Shown here: piece by piece, positions 45,813 to 53,866 of the stretch
Layout of the letters: every line of letters starts with the position of its first letter
Numbering within the stretch: position 1 is the first letter of the stretch
Source of the DNA: Dyella sp. S184
Lineage (GTDB): Bacteria > Pseudomonadota > Gammaproteobacteria > Xanthomonadales > Rhodanobacteraceae
Assembly: GCF_009766065.1 (NCBI RefSeq)
Contig: NZ_LMUE01000012.1
Coordinates: 310,001 to 374,000, forward strand
Direction of reading: 5' to 3'
DNA: 64,000 nucleotides
Position numbers and translations under genes: made by a program
Notes under the pieces: generated by a model
The model's database searches: none
Told to the model about the DNA's origin: nothing
Seen by the model: the letters and a program-made list of their open reading frames with translations, nothing else

Positions 45813-46613
45813 ATGTCACTGAAGGTATGTGTTGCCGGCGCCACCGGCTGGGCCGGCTCCGAACTGGCGCGCGGTATCGCCGCGGCCGATGACCTCGCGC
45901 TGGTCGCTGCGGTGGCACGCAAGCACGCTGGGCAGACGCTCGGCGACGTGTTGGGCGAGCCGCGACTGGCGACACCGATCTTTGCCAGCGCCACCGAAGC
46001 GCTGACACAGCCCTGCGATGTCTTCGTCGAATACACCCGGCCAGACAGCGCGAAGGCAAATATCCTTGCCGCGCTGGAGCATGGCGCGCACGTGGTGGTC
46101 GGCACGTCGGGCCTCACCGACGAGGATTACGCGCAGATCGATGCGCTGGCTCGCGAGCGGCAGCGCGGCGTGCTTGCCTGCGGCAACTTTGCGCTGACCG
46201 CGGTGCTGCTGATCAAGTTTGCCGAGATGGCGGCGAAGCTCATCCCGCAATGGGAGATCATCGACTATGCCTCGGCCGGCAAACCGGATGCACCCAGCGG
46301 CACCGTGCGCGAGCTGGCCGGCCGGCTGGGCAAGGTGCGCCAGCCGACACTGGAAGTGCCGCTGGAGCAGACCATCGGTATGCGCGAGACGCGTGGCGGC
46401 ACGCTGGCCGGCAGCCAGGTACATGCGCTGCGCCTGCCGGGTTTCGTGATCGGGGTCGAGACGATCTTCGGCATGCCGGACCAGACGTTGAGCCTGCGTC
46501 ACAACGCCGGCAGCAGTGCGAAGCCTTATGTGGGTGGCGCGTTGCTGGCGATCCGCAACGTGTCGGGGCTGGTTGGCGTGCATCGCGGACTGGATGCAGT
46601 ACTCGATCTGTGA
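45813..46613 (+). CDS. dapB: Atypical 4-hydroxy-tetrahydrodipicolinate reductase (DapB family)
   Basis: 266 residues. The nucleotide-binding start is LKVCVAGATGWAGSELARGI, the middle has FVEYTRPDSAKANILAALEHG, VVVGTSGLTDEDY and GNFALTAVLLIKFAEMAAK, and the C-terminus ends GGALLAIRNVSGLVGVHRGLDAVL, all as in DapB. However, the substrate-site motif, normally EIIExHHxxKxDAPSGTA, reads WEIIDYASAGKPDAPSGTV: the two histidines, one of which is the catalytic acid, are missing while Lys and PSGT remain. It may be a variant DapB or a paralogue with another substrate. No other lysine genes are near. The chosen ATG is preceded by GAGG. Confidence 0.75.
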   Translation: MSLKVCVAGATGWAGSELARGIAAADDLALVAAVARKHAGQTLGDVLGEPRLATPIFASATEALTQPCDVFVEYTRPDSAKANILAALEHGAHVVVGTSGLTDEDYAQIDALARERQRGVLACGNFALTAVLLIKFAEMAAKLIPQWEIIDYASAGKPDAPSGTVRELAGRLGKVRQPTLEVPLEQTIGMRETRGGTLAGSQVHALRLPGFVIGVETIFGMPDQTLSLRHNAGSSAKPYVGGALLAIRNVSGLVGVHRGLDAVLDL

Positions 46614-46646
46614 ACGGCCGCGATCGAACGGCGCGTATCTCCTGCG

Positions 46647-47123
46647 TCAGTCGCGTCCATGCCTGTGCTGCTGCCATGAGCCCAGCAGCCACGACATGCC
46701 GATGCAACCGGCGAAGGCCAGCAGCCAGCGGATGGCCGATGGGCCGGGCGCGGGTAGTGCCGCGCTGATCGAGGGCAGCCACGTGCTGCCATAGATTACC
46801 GTCGCCGCGCCAGCGGCCAGTACGAAGACGATGACGAGGGAAATCGTCAATGCAAGTTCGAAGCGGGTGCTGGATGTCGGTTTGGCCCTCATGCCTGCGG
46901 CGGCCAAGGTGGCCATGTGCCGTGCGAAGTCGGGCGGCAGGGACTCCTGCAGCGGTTGCCGCAATGCATGCGCCAGCATCCGATAGCGCAAGGCCTTTGC
47001 ATCATCGCCTGCGGGGTCGAGGTGCAGACGTTCGCGCCGCATGGCGCGCTCCTGCAGCAGCCATTCGCGTTCGTGGGCCGCGTCGTCGAAAGGAGGGATG
47101 GTGTCGTCGATGTCGTGATTCAT
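46647..47123 (-). CDS. Probable membrane anti-sigma factor partner of the ECF sigma factor
   Basis: 158 residues: a charged N-terminal cytoplasmic part (~1-85, with LRYRMLAHALRQPLQESLPPDFARHMA) followed by two membrane helices (~90-112 and ~130-147). The start overlaps the end of the ECF sigma gene by 4 nt. Position, overlap and the soluble-helical-plus-membrane layout fit an anti-sigma factor. No zinc HxxxCxxC motif is present, so it would be of a non-zinc type. The call rests mainly on context. Confidence 0.65.
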   Translation of the reverse strand: MNHDIDDTIPPFDDAAHEREWLLQERAMRRERLHLDPAGDDAKALRYRMLAHALRQPLQESLPPDFARHMATLAAAGMRAKPTSSTRFELALTISLVIVFVLAAGAATVIYGSTWLPSISAALPAPGPSAIRWLLAFAGCIGMSWLLGSWQQHRHGRD

Positions 47124-47698
47124 GCTGCAACTCCGGTCCGGGCTTCGAGTGCGCCGCGCAGGCGCAGTCGTGAGCGGAACAAGTGGCTCTTGATGGTGCC
47201 GCTGGCCAGCCCGGTGATCCGGGCAATCTCGGGAATCGTGACTTCCTCAAGGTAATACAGCGTCAGCACGGTCCGCTGCAAGGGCGGCAATGCCTCGATG
47301 GCAGCGTGCAGGTGCTGCGTCGTTTCCGCGTCTGCGCAGGCAGCTTCGAGATCGAAGCCGTCGCCGATGTTTTCCACCAGCGCATAGTCATCGTCATCGG
47401 TGTTCTCGAGCAGCGGGATGCGTTTGTGTTGCAGGTGGCGCAGCGCGATGGTGTAGGCCACGCGTCCGATCCACGATTTCAGCGCGCTCTCGTAGCGATA
47501 CTGGTGCAGGCACTGATGCACGCGCAGAAAGGTGTCCTGGCACAGCTCGCGCGCATCCTCGGGGTGGCGCACCATCCGATGGATGATGTGCCAGCACAGG
47601 CCCTGATACTCGCGCACCAGGCGCTCGAACGCGCCCGGCCGGTTGGCCAGCACGGCGTCGACCAGTTCGCGGTCCGGGCTGCTGCGGATGTCTTCCAT
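47120..47698 (-). CDS. ECF-type RNA polymerase sigma factor
   Basis: 192 residues. Region 2: FERLVREYQGLCWHIIHRMVRHPEDARELCQDTFLRVHQCLHQYRYESALKSWIGRVAYTIALRHL. Region 4: HAAIEALPPLQRTVLTLYYLEEVTIPEIARITGLASGTIKSHLFRSRLRL. A variable linker rich in Asp and Glu lies between. It belongs to the RpoE-like class. The ATG chosen lies only a few bases after a predicted ECF promoter, so the mRNA may be leaderless; a TTG 17 codons upstream would lie before that promoter. The putative anti-sigma gene follows with a 4-nt overlap. Confidence 0.93.
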   Translation of the reverse strand: MEDIRSSPDRELVDAVLANRPGAFERLVREYQGLCWHIIHRMVRHPEDARELCQDTFLRVHQCLHQYRYESALKSWIGRVAYTIALRHLQHKRIPLLENTDDDDYALVENIGDGFDLEAACADAETTQHLHAAIEALPPLQRTVLTLYYLEEVTIPEIARITGLASGTIKSHLFRSRLRLRGALEARTGVAA

Positions 47699-47707
47699 GC
47701 CGCAAGG

Positions 47708-47734
47708 GATACGCGCATCGCCCCAATGGTTGCA
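47708..47734 (-). promoter_or_regulatory. ECF-type promoter of the sigma factor gene
   Basis: On the minus strand, TGCAACC is followed by 14 nt and CGTATC. The divergent gene has TGCAACC-N14-TGTCTC with the same spacing. A shared -35/-10 pair at both ends of the divergent region is what autoregulation by the ECF factor predicts. The transcript would begin within a few bases of the ATG. Confidence 0.6.
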
Positions 47735-47744
47735 AGTGGATGGC

Positions 47745-47771
47745 TGCAACCGCTGTGAGGGTGGCTGTCTC
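47745..47771 (+). promoter_or_regulatory. ECF-type promoter of the divergent small membrane gene
   Basis: TGCAACC-N14-TGTCTC on the plus strand, matching the minus-strand site in both boxes and spacing. A start about 7 nt downstream would give a ~43-nt leader containing AAGGAG before the ATG at 47821. Confidence 0.58.
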
Positions 47772-47820
47772 TATGGTCCCGACAGCCAATCATTCCACCA
47801 TCACTCCCAAGGAGAGCCCC

Positions 47821-48147
47821 ATGAATTTCGGCGACTTTATCCCGATCAGCCTGTTCATCTGCATTGCCTACTCGATCAAGGTCTGCGTCGACGCCATGGT
47901 GCGCCGGCATATGGTCAACGCCGGCGGTTCCGAGGATCTGGTCAATTCGATCCTGCGTGACGAGGCGCTGCGTCGGCGCAACTCCTCGCTGCGCTGGGGC
48001 ATCGTGCTGGTGTCAGTGGCGGTCGGCTTCGGCCTGATCCAATGGTTCAACTGGCAGGAAGTCACACCCGGCCTGGTCGCCGTGCTGGCTGGTGCCACGG
48101 GCCTGGGCAACCTGGCGTTCTTCGCTATCTCGCGGCGGCTCAGCTGA
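47821..48147 (+). CDS. Small membrane protein (DUF6249-like), probable ECF target
   Basis: 108 residues with three hydrophobic segments (FIPISLFICIAYSIKVCVDAM; WGIVLVSVAVGFGLIQWF; GLVAVLAGATGLGNLAFFAI) separated by a charged loop (RRHMVNAGGSEDLVNSILRDEALRRR in which Arg-rich parts flank the middle). The layout resembles DUF6249. AAGGAG lies 7 nt before the ATG. It is divergent from the ECF sigma gene and carries the same type of promoter, so it is a likely member of that regulon. Function unknown. Confidence 0.75.
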   Translation: MNFGDFIPISLFICIAYSIKVCVDAMVRRHMVNAGGSEDLVNSILRDEALRRRNSSLRWGIVLVSVAVGFGLIQWFNWQEVTPGLVAVLAGATGLGNLAFFAISRRLS

Positions 48148-48235
48148 GTTGAGCGCGACGCGCCGTGCATCGGCGCGTCGCGCTTGCCAGCCTCGGCAGA
48201 TATTCCCCCGCCGCCTCGCCGGAAGGAAAGCTACG

Positions 48236-49465
48236 GTGCATTCCAGAATCCTGGTTACCTTGCTTGCGTTATGCACATATTTCAGTTCTATGTTCGCGGT
48301 TGCCCAGACGTCTTCATTCCGGTTCCTGGAAAAGCCGGGGCTGTATCCGGTGGGGCTGAAAGTAGTGAATCAGTACGATCACTCCCGCAGCTTCCCCTCG
48401 GCACCCGGGGCCTTGGGGAAACCGGCCATCAAGGATGGTGCGCGCCCGTTGCAAACCCTGATCTGGTATCCGTCGCTGCGAAGCACGGAGGAGCCGATGA
48501 CGGTTGGCGAGTATGCCCAGCTGGCCGACACGGAAATCCACTTCGACGCTCCGCATCCGGGCGAGAATCGGTGGCGTTCGCTACTGAAAACGTCCTTCGA
48601 CGTCCCACTGTGGGCGGTGCGGAATGCGAAGCCGATGCAAGGACGTTATCCCGTGCTCATTTACGCGCCCGGCGACTCTTCCGTTTCATGGGAGAACGCC
48701 GACTTGTGCGAGTATCTTGCCAGTCACGGCTATGTCATTCTCGCAAGCCCATCGATGGGAGTGTCGACGCGCGATATGACGGACGATCTCGACGGGATCA
48801 ACGCGCAGGCCCGCGACATCTCGTTTCTCATTGCGTATGCCAAGACGCTTCCCGACGCGGATATGTCCAGGGTAGCCGTATTGAGCTGGAGCTGGGGCGG
48901 AGGATCAAGTCTGTTTGCGGCAGCGCGCGATCCGCGTATCGATGCCCTGGTATCGCTGGACGGCAGCATGCGCGTTTACCCGGGCCTTGTGAAAATGGCC
49001 GGGGACGTTCGTCCAGAGCGAATGGCCATACCACTTCTTTTCTTCCTGGGAGGGTATCCGAACCTTCTTGAGGATATTGAAAAATATCATGATGGCCCGC
49101 TGGAATGGACCGAGGGCCCCAACGTTCTGAATGCATGGACACACGGTGACCTCCTTACGGTGAACATGCTGGGCATGGCACATCCGGAATTCAGCTCGAT
49201 GTACCAACGCAGAGAGAGTGCACAGCGCTTTGCTGAAAATCAGGTGGCCGATTACGGGCGGGATGACGCCAACACGTATCATGCCTGGACCGCACGCTAT
49301 ACCCTGAATTTCCTGGATGCTTACCTGAAACACGATGCGGCGGCAGCCGCCTTCCTCAAGAAGACACCGGCCGAAAACGGTGTTCCCAAACATTTCATGG
49401 CTACGAAATTTCGCCCCGCACAAGGGGCATCCCCATCCGGTGCGGGCTCGGTGTCAAATCCCTGA
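48236..49465 (+). CDS. Secreted alpha/beta hydrolase (dienelactone hydrolase/PAF-AH-like)
   Basis: 409 residues from GTG, with GGAAGGA about 6-12 nt upstream. A signal peptide covers the first ~25 residues (ILVTLLALCTYFSSMFAVAQ). The fold marks are RYPVLIYAPGDSSVSWENADLCEYLASHGYVILASP and the nucleophile elbow VAVLSWSWGGGSSLFAA, where the usual GxSxG has become SxSxG. The C-terminal region has DANTYHAWTARYTLNFLDAYLKHD. The substrate is unknown. The gene is clearly less GC-rich than its surroundings, which suggests more recent arrival. Confidence 0.78.
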   Translation: MHSRILVTLLALCTYFSSMFAVAQTSSFRFLEKPGLYPVGLKVVNQYDHSRSFPSAPGALGKPAIKDGARPLQTLIWYPSLRSTEEPMTVGEYAQLADTEIHFDAPHPGENRWRSLLKTSFDVPLWAVRNAKPMQGRYPVLIYAPGDSSVSWENADLCEYLASHGYVILASPSMGVSTRDMTDDLDGINAQARDISFLIAYAKTLPDADMSRVAVLSWSWGGGSSLFAAARDPRIDALVSLDGSMRVYPGLVKMAGDVRPERMAIPLLFFLGGYPNLLEDIEKYHDGPLEWTEGPNVLNAWTHGDLLTVNMLGMAHPEFSSMYQRRESAQRFAENQVADYGRDDANTYHAWTARYTLNFLDAYLKHDAAAAAFLKKTPAENGVPKHFMATKFRPAQGASPSGAGSVSNP

Positions 49466-49574
49466 AAGGGCATGAAAAGCATGCGGAGCCGAGGAGTGCG
49501 GATGCGTGCTTTCGACGGTTGATCGAGCCTGCCAAACTGGCCGGATGCCTTGCACGTCACCAGGAGTCAACACC

Positions 49575-49973
49575 ATGCACGCCAGCGGTACGTTCGAAGT
49601 GAAGATGATTCCGCAGCCGGCGGAAGACGGCGTCGGCGACGCCAGCATTGGCCGGATGGCGCTGGACAAGCAGTATCACGGCGACCTTGCGGCGATCGGC
49701 AACGGCCAGATGCTGGCGCTCCGCACAGCAGTCGAAGGCTCGGCCGGCTATGTCGCGCTGGAGCGGGTCAGTGGCACGCTGCATGGGCGCAGCGGCGCGT
49801 TCGCTTTGCAGCACAGCGGCACGATGACGCGTGGTGCGCCGCAGTTGATCATTTCTGTGGTACCTGACTCGGGTAGCGACGAACTGCAGGGGTTGGCCGG
49901 CACGCTGGCGATCACGATTACCGGCGGCCAGCATTTCTACGAGTTCGAGTACACGCTGCCCGCAGTGGACTGA
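49575..49973 (+). CDS. DUF3224 family protein
   Basis: 132 residues, beta-rich, with the DUF3224 signs: ASGTFEVKMIPQP, IGRMALDKQYHGDL, GYVALERVSGTLHGRSGAFALQHSGTM and a C-terminal GTLAITITGGQHFYEFEYTL. The family is an allene-oxide-cyclase-like small beta-barrel with no known activity. No signal peptide. GGAG stands ~9 nt before the ATG. It stands alone, convergent with dinB. Confidence 0.9.
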   Translation: MHASGTFEVKMIPQPAEDGVGDASIGRMALDKQYHGDLAAIGNGQMLALRTAVEGSAGYVALERVSGTLHGRSGAFALQHSGTMTRGAPQLIISVVPDSGSDELQGLAGTLAITITGGQHFYEFEYTLPAVD

Positions 49974-49996
49974 GTGTCAGAGTGGTGTTGTTCCGT

Positions 49997-51088
49997 TCAG
50001 CCGGGCGCGATGTCGAACAGGTCGGTCTGCGCGTGGTAGCTGTCCTGTTCCACGAAACCGGCCAGACCCACGCCGACGAGGCGATAACGACTATCGGCGG
50101 GACGCTCGACCCGATCGCGCAGCGCGCAGGCGATATCGGCCAGTTCATTGGCTGATTGTGGCCGTTGCAGCGGAGTCAGGCTGCGCGTGAGCGTGTGGAA
50201 GTCGGAGGTCTTCAGCTTGAGCACAACGGTGCGCGCAACACGGCCCTGTTCGCGTTGATGACCGGCCCAGGCCTTTTCGGCGAGTCGGCGGATGTGTGGT
50301 TCGAGTTCGTCGAGCAGTAGATCGTGCTCGAACGTATCCTCGGCGGAGACCTGCAGGGTGAGACGCTCGGGTTGCACCACATGTTCGTCGATGCCGCGCG
50401 CCAGTTCATAAAGGCGTCGACCCCAGCGACCGAAGCGCTGCTCCAGTTCCGTCAGCACAAATCCACGCAAATCGCCGACGCTGGCAATGCCAAGCACGGC
50501 GAGCTTCGCCTCCATCACTTTACCGACACCCGGCAGGCGGCCGACCGGCAGTGGCGTGAGAAACGCATCCACCTGATGAGGGCGGATCACGCACAGACCG
50601 TCCGGCTTGTTCCAGTCCGAAGCGATCTTTGCCAGGAACTTGTTCGGTGCCACGCCAGCGGATGCGGTGAGCTGGGTTTCCTCGCGGATCGCCGCACGGA
50701 TCGCTTCGGCGGTGGCGGTGGCCGAGGGCAGGCCGGTCTTCGTCATGGTGACGTCGAGATAGGCTTCGTCCAGCGACAGTGGTTCGATCAAGTCGGTATG
50801 CCGCGTGAAGATCTCGCGCACCTGCCGCGACACCGCCTTGTAACGCACGAAATCCGGTGGCACGAAGATCAGCTGCGGGCACAGCCGTTCGGCGCGGATC
50901 GCCGGCATCGCCGAGCGCACGCCGAACACACGCGCCTCGTAACTTGCGGCACACACCACCGAGCGTGCGCCGCGCCATGCCACCGCCACCGGCTTGCCGC
51001 GCAACGACGGATCGTCACGCTGCTCCACCGACGCGTAGAACGCGTCCATGTCGATATGCAGGATCTTTCGTGCGGGTGGGACAGGCAT
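49997..51088 (-). CDS. dinB: DNA polymerase IV
   Basis: 363 residues, a Y-family translesion polymerase. The catalytic residues are in ILHIDMDAFYASVEQRDDP and SLDEAYLDVT; other marks are SYEARVFGVRSAMP, GVAPNKFLAKIASDWNKPDG, LPGVGKVMEAKL and the little-finger domain (~240-345). It copies past damaged bases at low fidelity. The C-terminal end, QTDLFDIAPG, lacks a strong beta-clamp-binding QLxLF but has QTDLF, which may serve. A second Y-family gene lies 6 kb away. Confidence 0.94.
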   Translation of the reverse strand: MPVPPARKILHIDMDAFYASVEQRDDPSLRGKPVAVAWRGARSVVCAASYEARVFGVRSAMPAIRAERLCPQLIFVPPDFVRYKAVSRQVREIFTRHTDLIEPLSLDEAYLDVTMTKTGLPSATATAEAIRAAIREETQLTASAGVAPNKFLAKIASDWNKPDGLCVIRPHQVDAFLTPLPVGRLPGVGKVMEAKLAVLGIASVGDLRGFVLTELEQRFGRWGRRLYELARGIDEHVVQPERLTLQVSAEDTFEHDLLLDELEPHIRRLAEKAWAGHQREQGRVARTVVLKLKTSDFHTLTRSLTPLQRPQSANELADIACALRDRVERPADSRYRLVGVGLAGFVEQDSYHAQTDLFDIAPG

Positions 51089-51097
51089 GCGGTGATT

Positions 51098-52027
51098 CTA
51101 GGACGTGGCAGCTCGCGTGTCGGTGTTGTCCGTAAGCCGTCGGTTGCGAACAAGCCGTTCCGCCACACGCCGTGCCAGGCATTCGGCGGCGCCCGGCTGG
51201 ATGCCCAGGTGCAGGAACGGCTCGATCAGCTCCAGCTCCATGATCAGGAAGCGGCCGGCGCAGATCACGCCGTCGACACGCACGTAGAGGTGATCGCCAT
51301 GTCCTATGTCGGCGACTGCAGCAAGTGCGCGCTCTGCGGCCGCCAGTATCGCGACACTCGGCATGATTCGGTCGGCGCTCCCGCCGTATTCGCTCTGCAC
51401 GCGGTAGTCGCCAGATGCCGGGCGCTTGATCACGGCGTGACTGAATTCGCCTGCGAAATACAGCAGCGACCACTCGCCGTCGCTGACGATCTCCGGTACG
51501 AACGGCTGCACAAGGTAGTCGTATTCGCGTGGCAGTTGCGTCACGGCCTGAGCGAAGACTTCGTCGCCGACGGTACCGCGCAGCGTATGCCAGGCGCCGC
51601 CGCTGATGGTCGGCTTGATCACCACCTGCTGCGCCGGTGTCGCTGCCAGCACGTCGCCCAGCTCATGCGCACTGGCGAGCTGCGTCGGGATGATGTCGAT
51701 GCCGTGTTTGGCGAGTTCGAGCAGGTAGCGCTTGTCGCTGTTCCAGCGCAGCAGGGCGTTGTCGTTGATGGTGGGCACACCCAGCCGGTCGAGTCGGTCC
51801 AGCCAGTCCAGAAATGCTGCGTGGTATTTGAAGTAATCCCAGATCGTGCGGATCAGCACCGCATCGAAGGTCGACCAGTCCACGTCCGGGTCATTCCAGA
51901 CGCAGACGATCGGCTGGATGCCGAGGCGTTCCAGCGAGGCGGCCAGACCGGCATCGTCCAGCTGGATGGATGGATAGTCCGCGGATGTGGCGAAAGCGAG
52001 CCGGCGAGTGGCAGCGGGAAAAGACAT
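51098..52027 (-). CDS. ATP-grasp family protein (RimK/glutathione-synthase-like)
   Basis: 309 residues. N-terminal sugar-binding-like half (LAFATSADYPSIQLDDAGLAASLERLG) and ATP-grasp core: QQVVIKPTISGGAWHTLRG, YDYLVQPFVPEIVSDGEWSLLYFAGEFSHAVIKRP, HLYVRVDGVICAGRFLIMELELIEPFLHL with the metal-binding acidic residues. It should ligate an acid to an amine or thiol with ATP; the substrates are unknown. It lies 9 nt upstream of dinB on the same strand, so the two may share a transcript although the roles look unrelated. Confidence 0.85.
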   Translation of the reverse strand: MSFPAATRRLAFATSADYPSIQLDDAGLAASLERLGIQPIVCVWNDPDVDWSTFDAVLIRTIWDYFKYHAAFLDWLDRLDRLGVPTINDNALLRWNSDKRYLLELAKHGIDIIPTQLASAHELGDVLAATPAQQVVIKPTISGGAWHTLRGTVGDEVFAQAVTQLPREYDYLVQPFVPEIVSDGEWSLLYFAGEFSHAVIKRPASGDYRVQSEYGGSADRIMPSVAILAAAERALAAVADIGHGDHLYVRVDGVICAGRFLIMELELIEPFLHLGIQPGAAECLARRVAERLVRNRRLTDNTDTRAATS

Positions 52028-52302
52028 GGCGACACCTCCATAAATGGACAGGGCGCCCTTGCGATGGAGTCGCATGCCGAGCGTGGCGGATGGAGGTCCG
52101 CTGCAGCACCCCTCGGTAGCGATGACGCAGCGAAGTGGCTGCTGCGTCATGAACAGGCAGCGTGTATCGCGCTGCCAATACCAGTGTTTCGGGACGCAGG
52201 GCGCTTGTCAATTTGCACTTGGAGCTACCGCCGCCGCCTGAAAAGCTTCGTATGCCACGCGGGACTGGCCGAAACGGTGCGCACAATGGCATGGTAGCGC
52301 CC

Positions 52303-53634
52303 ATGCTGACCGAACCCGCCAATGCTTATGTCCGTCGCCTGAACACCTGGGACGCCGCGATGATCGTCATCGGCGGCGTGATCGGTGCAGGCATCTTCAT
52401 CACGCCGGCCACGGTGGCGCAGAACACCTCATCCGGCATGCAGGTACTGATCCTTTGGACGATCGGCGGCCTGCTGACGCTGGCTGGTGTGCTGTGTTAT
52501 GCCGAGCTTGGCGCACGGCGACCGCAGGCGGGCGGCATCTATGTGTACCTGCGCGAGGCGTTTGGCATGCTGCCGGCGTTCCTGTTCGGCTGGACCATGG
52601 CGCTGATCAACTATCCCGGCAGCGTGGCCGCGGTGGTGACCAAGTTCGCCGTCTATTTCTGCCGGGCGCTGGGCCTGAGCCGACTCTACGAAATGCCGGT
52701 CGCGGTCGGCGCGATCGTGTTCATCGTCAGCATCAACCTGTTCGGTATCCGCGCCGGCGCATGGATGCAGAACATCTTCACGGTGTTGAAGGTGATGGCG
52801 ATCGCCTTGCTGGTGGTGGCCGGCTTGGTGCTGGCGCATGGCCAGCTGGCACTGGTGCTGGTGCCGGATACCACCCAGCCGGTGTCGTCGTGGGCTTTTG
52901 CCGGCGCCTTGCTGCCGGTGCTGTTCGCGTACGGCGGTTTTCATTACCTCAACGATCTGGCCGGCGAAGTGCGCAACCCACAGCGTACCCTGCCACGCGC
53001 GCTGGGCATGGGCATGGCCGGCGTGGTCCTCTGCTACGTACTGGTCAACTTCGCGTATTTGGCCGGGCTCGGCCATGCTGGCCTCGCAACCAGTCTGGCG
53101 CCAGCGGCGGACCTGATGCAGAAGCTGTTCGGTGTGCATGGCGCCACCGTGATCGAGGTCGGCATTGCCTGCTCCACCTTTGGCTACTGCAGTATTGCGA
53201 TCGCCGGTGGCGCACGTGTGCTGCAGACGATGGGTGCAGACGGCGTGTTCTTTCGCGCGACCGGGCGCGTCGATCCGCGCACGCGTGCGCCGCAGATCGC
53301 GCTGGCTGTACTCGGGGCATGGGCGATCGTGCTGACTGTATCGGGCAGTTTCAATCAGCTGCTCAACTACACCACGGTGGGTGAGTGGCTGGGCCACATG
53401 TTCGGCATCGGCACGCTGTTCTGGTACCGCAAGCATTTCATCGACCAGCCGGCGCCGTACCGGGTGCCGTTCTATCCGCTGCTGCCGCTGATCTTCGTGA
53501 TCACCGTGTTCGGCGTGATCGTGGCCAGCGCCATCCACGAGCCGGGCGATGCCGGCATGAGCCTGCTGATCATCGCGCTGGGCGTGCCGGTGTATTACGG
53601 CTGGCGGTGGTGGTCACACCGGCACGCGGCGTAA
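52303..53634 (+). CDS. APC-family amino acid permease
   Basis: 443 residues with about 12 membrane helices. The N-terminal signature is AAMIVIGGVIGAGIFITPATVAQNT, the G-[ST]-G-I-type substrate site of the APC superfamily, followed by GVLCYAELGARRPQAGGIYVYLREAFG and, later, YGGFHYLNDLAGEVRNPQRTLPRAL. It imports or exchanges an amino acid or amine; the substrate cannot be named. An ATG four codons upstream is also in frame. Confidence 0.9.
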   Translation: MLTEPANAYVRRLNTWDAAMIVIGGVIGAGIFITPATVAQNTSSGMQVLILWTIGGLLTLAGVLCYAELGARRPQAGGIYVYLREAFGMLPAFLFGWTMALINYPGSVAAVVTKFAVYFCRALGLSRLYEMPVAVGAIVFIVSINLFGIRAGAWMQNIFTVLKVMAIALLVVAGLVLAHGQLALVLVPDTTQPVSSWAFAGALLPVLFAYGGFHYLNDLAGEVRNPQRTLPRALGMGMAGVVLCYVLVNFAYLAGLGHAGLATSLAPAADLMQKLFGVHGATVIEVGIACSTFGYCSIAIAGGARVLQTMGADGVFFRATGRVDPRTRAPQIALAVLGAWAIVLTVSGSFNQLLNYTTVGEWLGHMFGIGTLFWYRKHFIDQPAPYRVPFYPLLPLIFVITVFGVIVASAIHEPGDAGMSLLIIALGVPVYYGWRWWSHRHAA

Positions 53635-53710
53635 CGGGCAGGTAGTTTCCCGACGGCGCTGCTCTCCAGCCGCAGCGCGCTCTTTCGACCGCGCCACTCT
53701 CTTTCCCTTT

Positions 53711-53754
53711 CGTCATTCCGGCATAGGCCGGAGTAGCTTCACAACAGCGAAGCT
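53711..53754. repeat. REP-like palindromic element
   Basis: CGTCATTCCGGCATAGGCCGGAGTA has the CGTCATTCC...GGA.. form of repetitive extragenic palindromes common in Xanthomonadales, followed by a second small hairpin (AGCTTC...GAAGCT, 53735-53754 approximately). No second copy was noticed in this window. Confidence 0.5.
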
Positions 53755-53866
53755 GGTAATCGCACTTGGTCTTCAGCCCATCCGGCATCGGCGTCGACCT
53801 TTGCACGTTGAACTTCACACCGCCGCCGCATAATGCCCAGGCATCTCACCGCGAGGCCTCTTACGC

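Noticed and set aside
50324-52297. 657-codon open frame on the plus strand
   Set aside because: It is antisense to dinB and the ATP-grasp gene and shows no family features; composition shadow.
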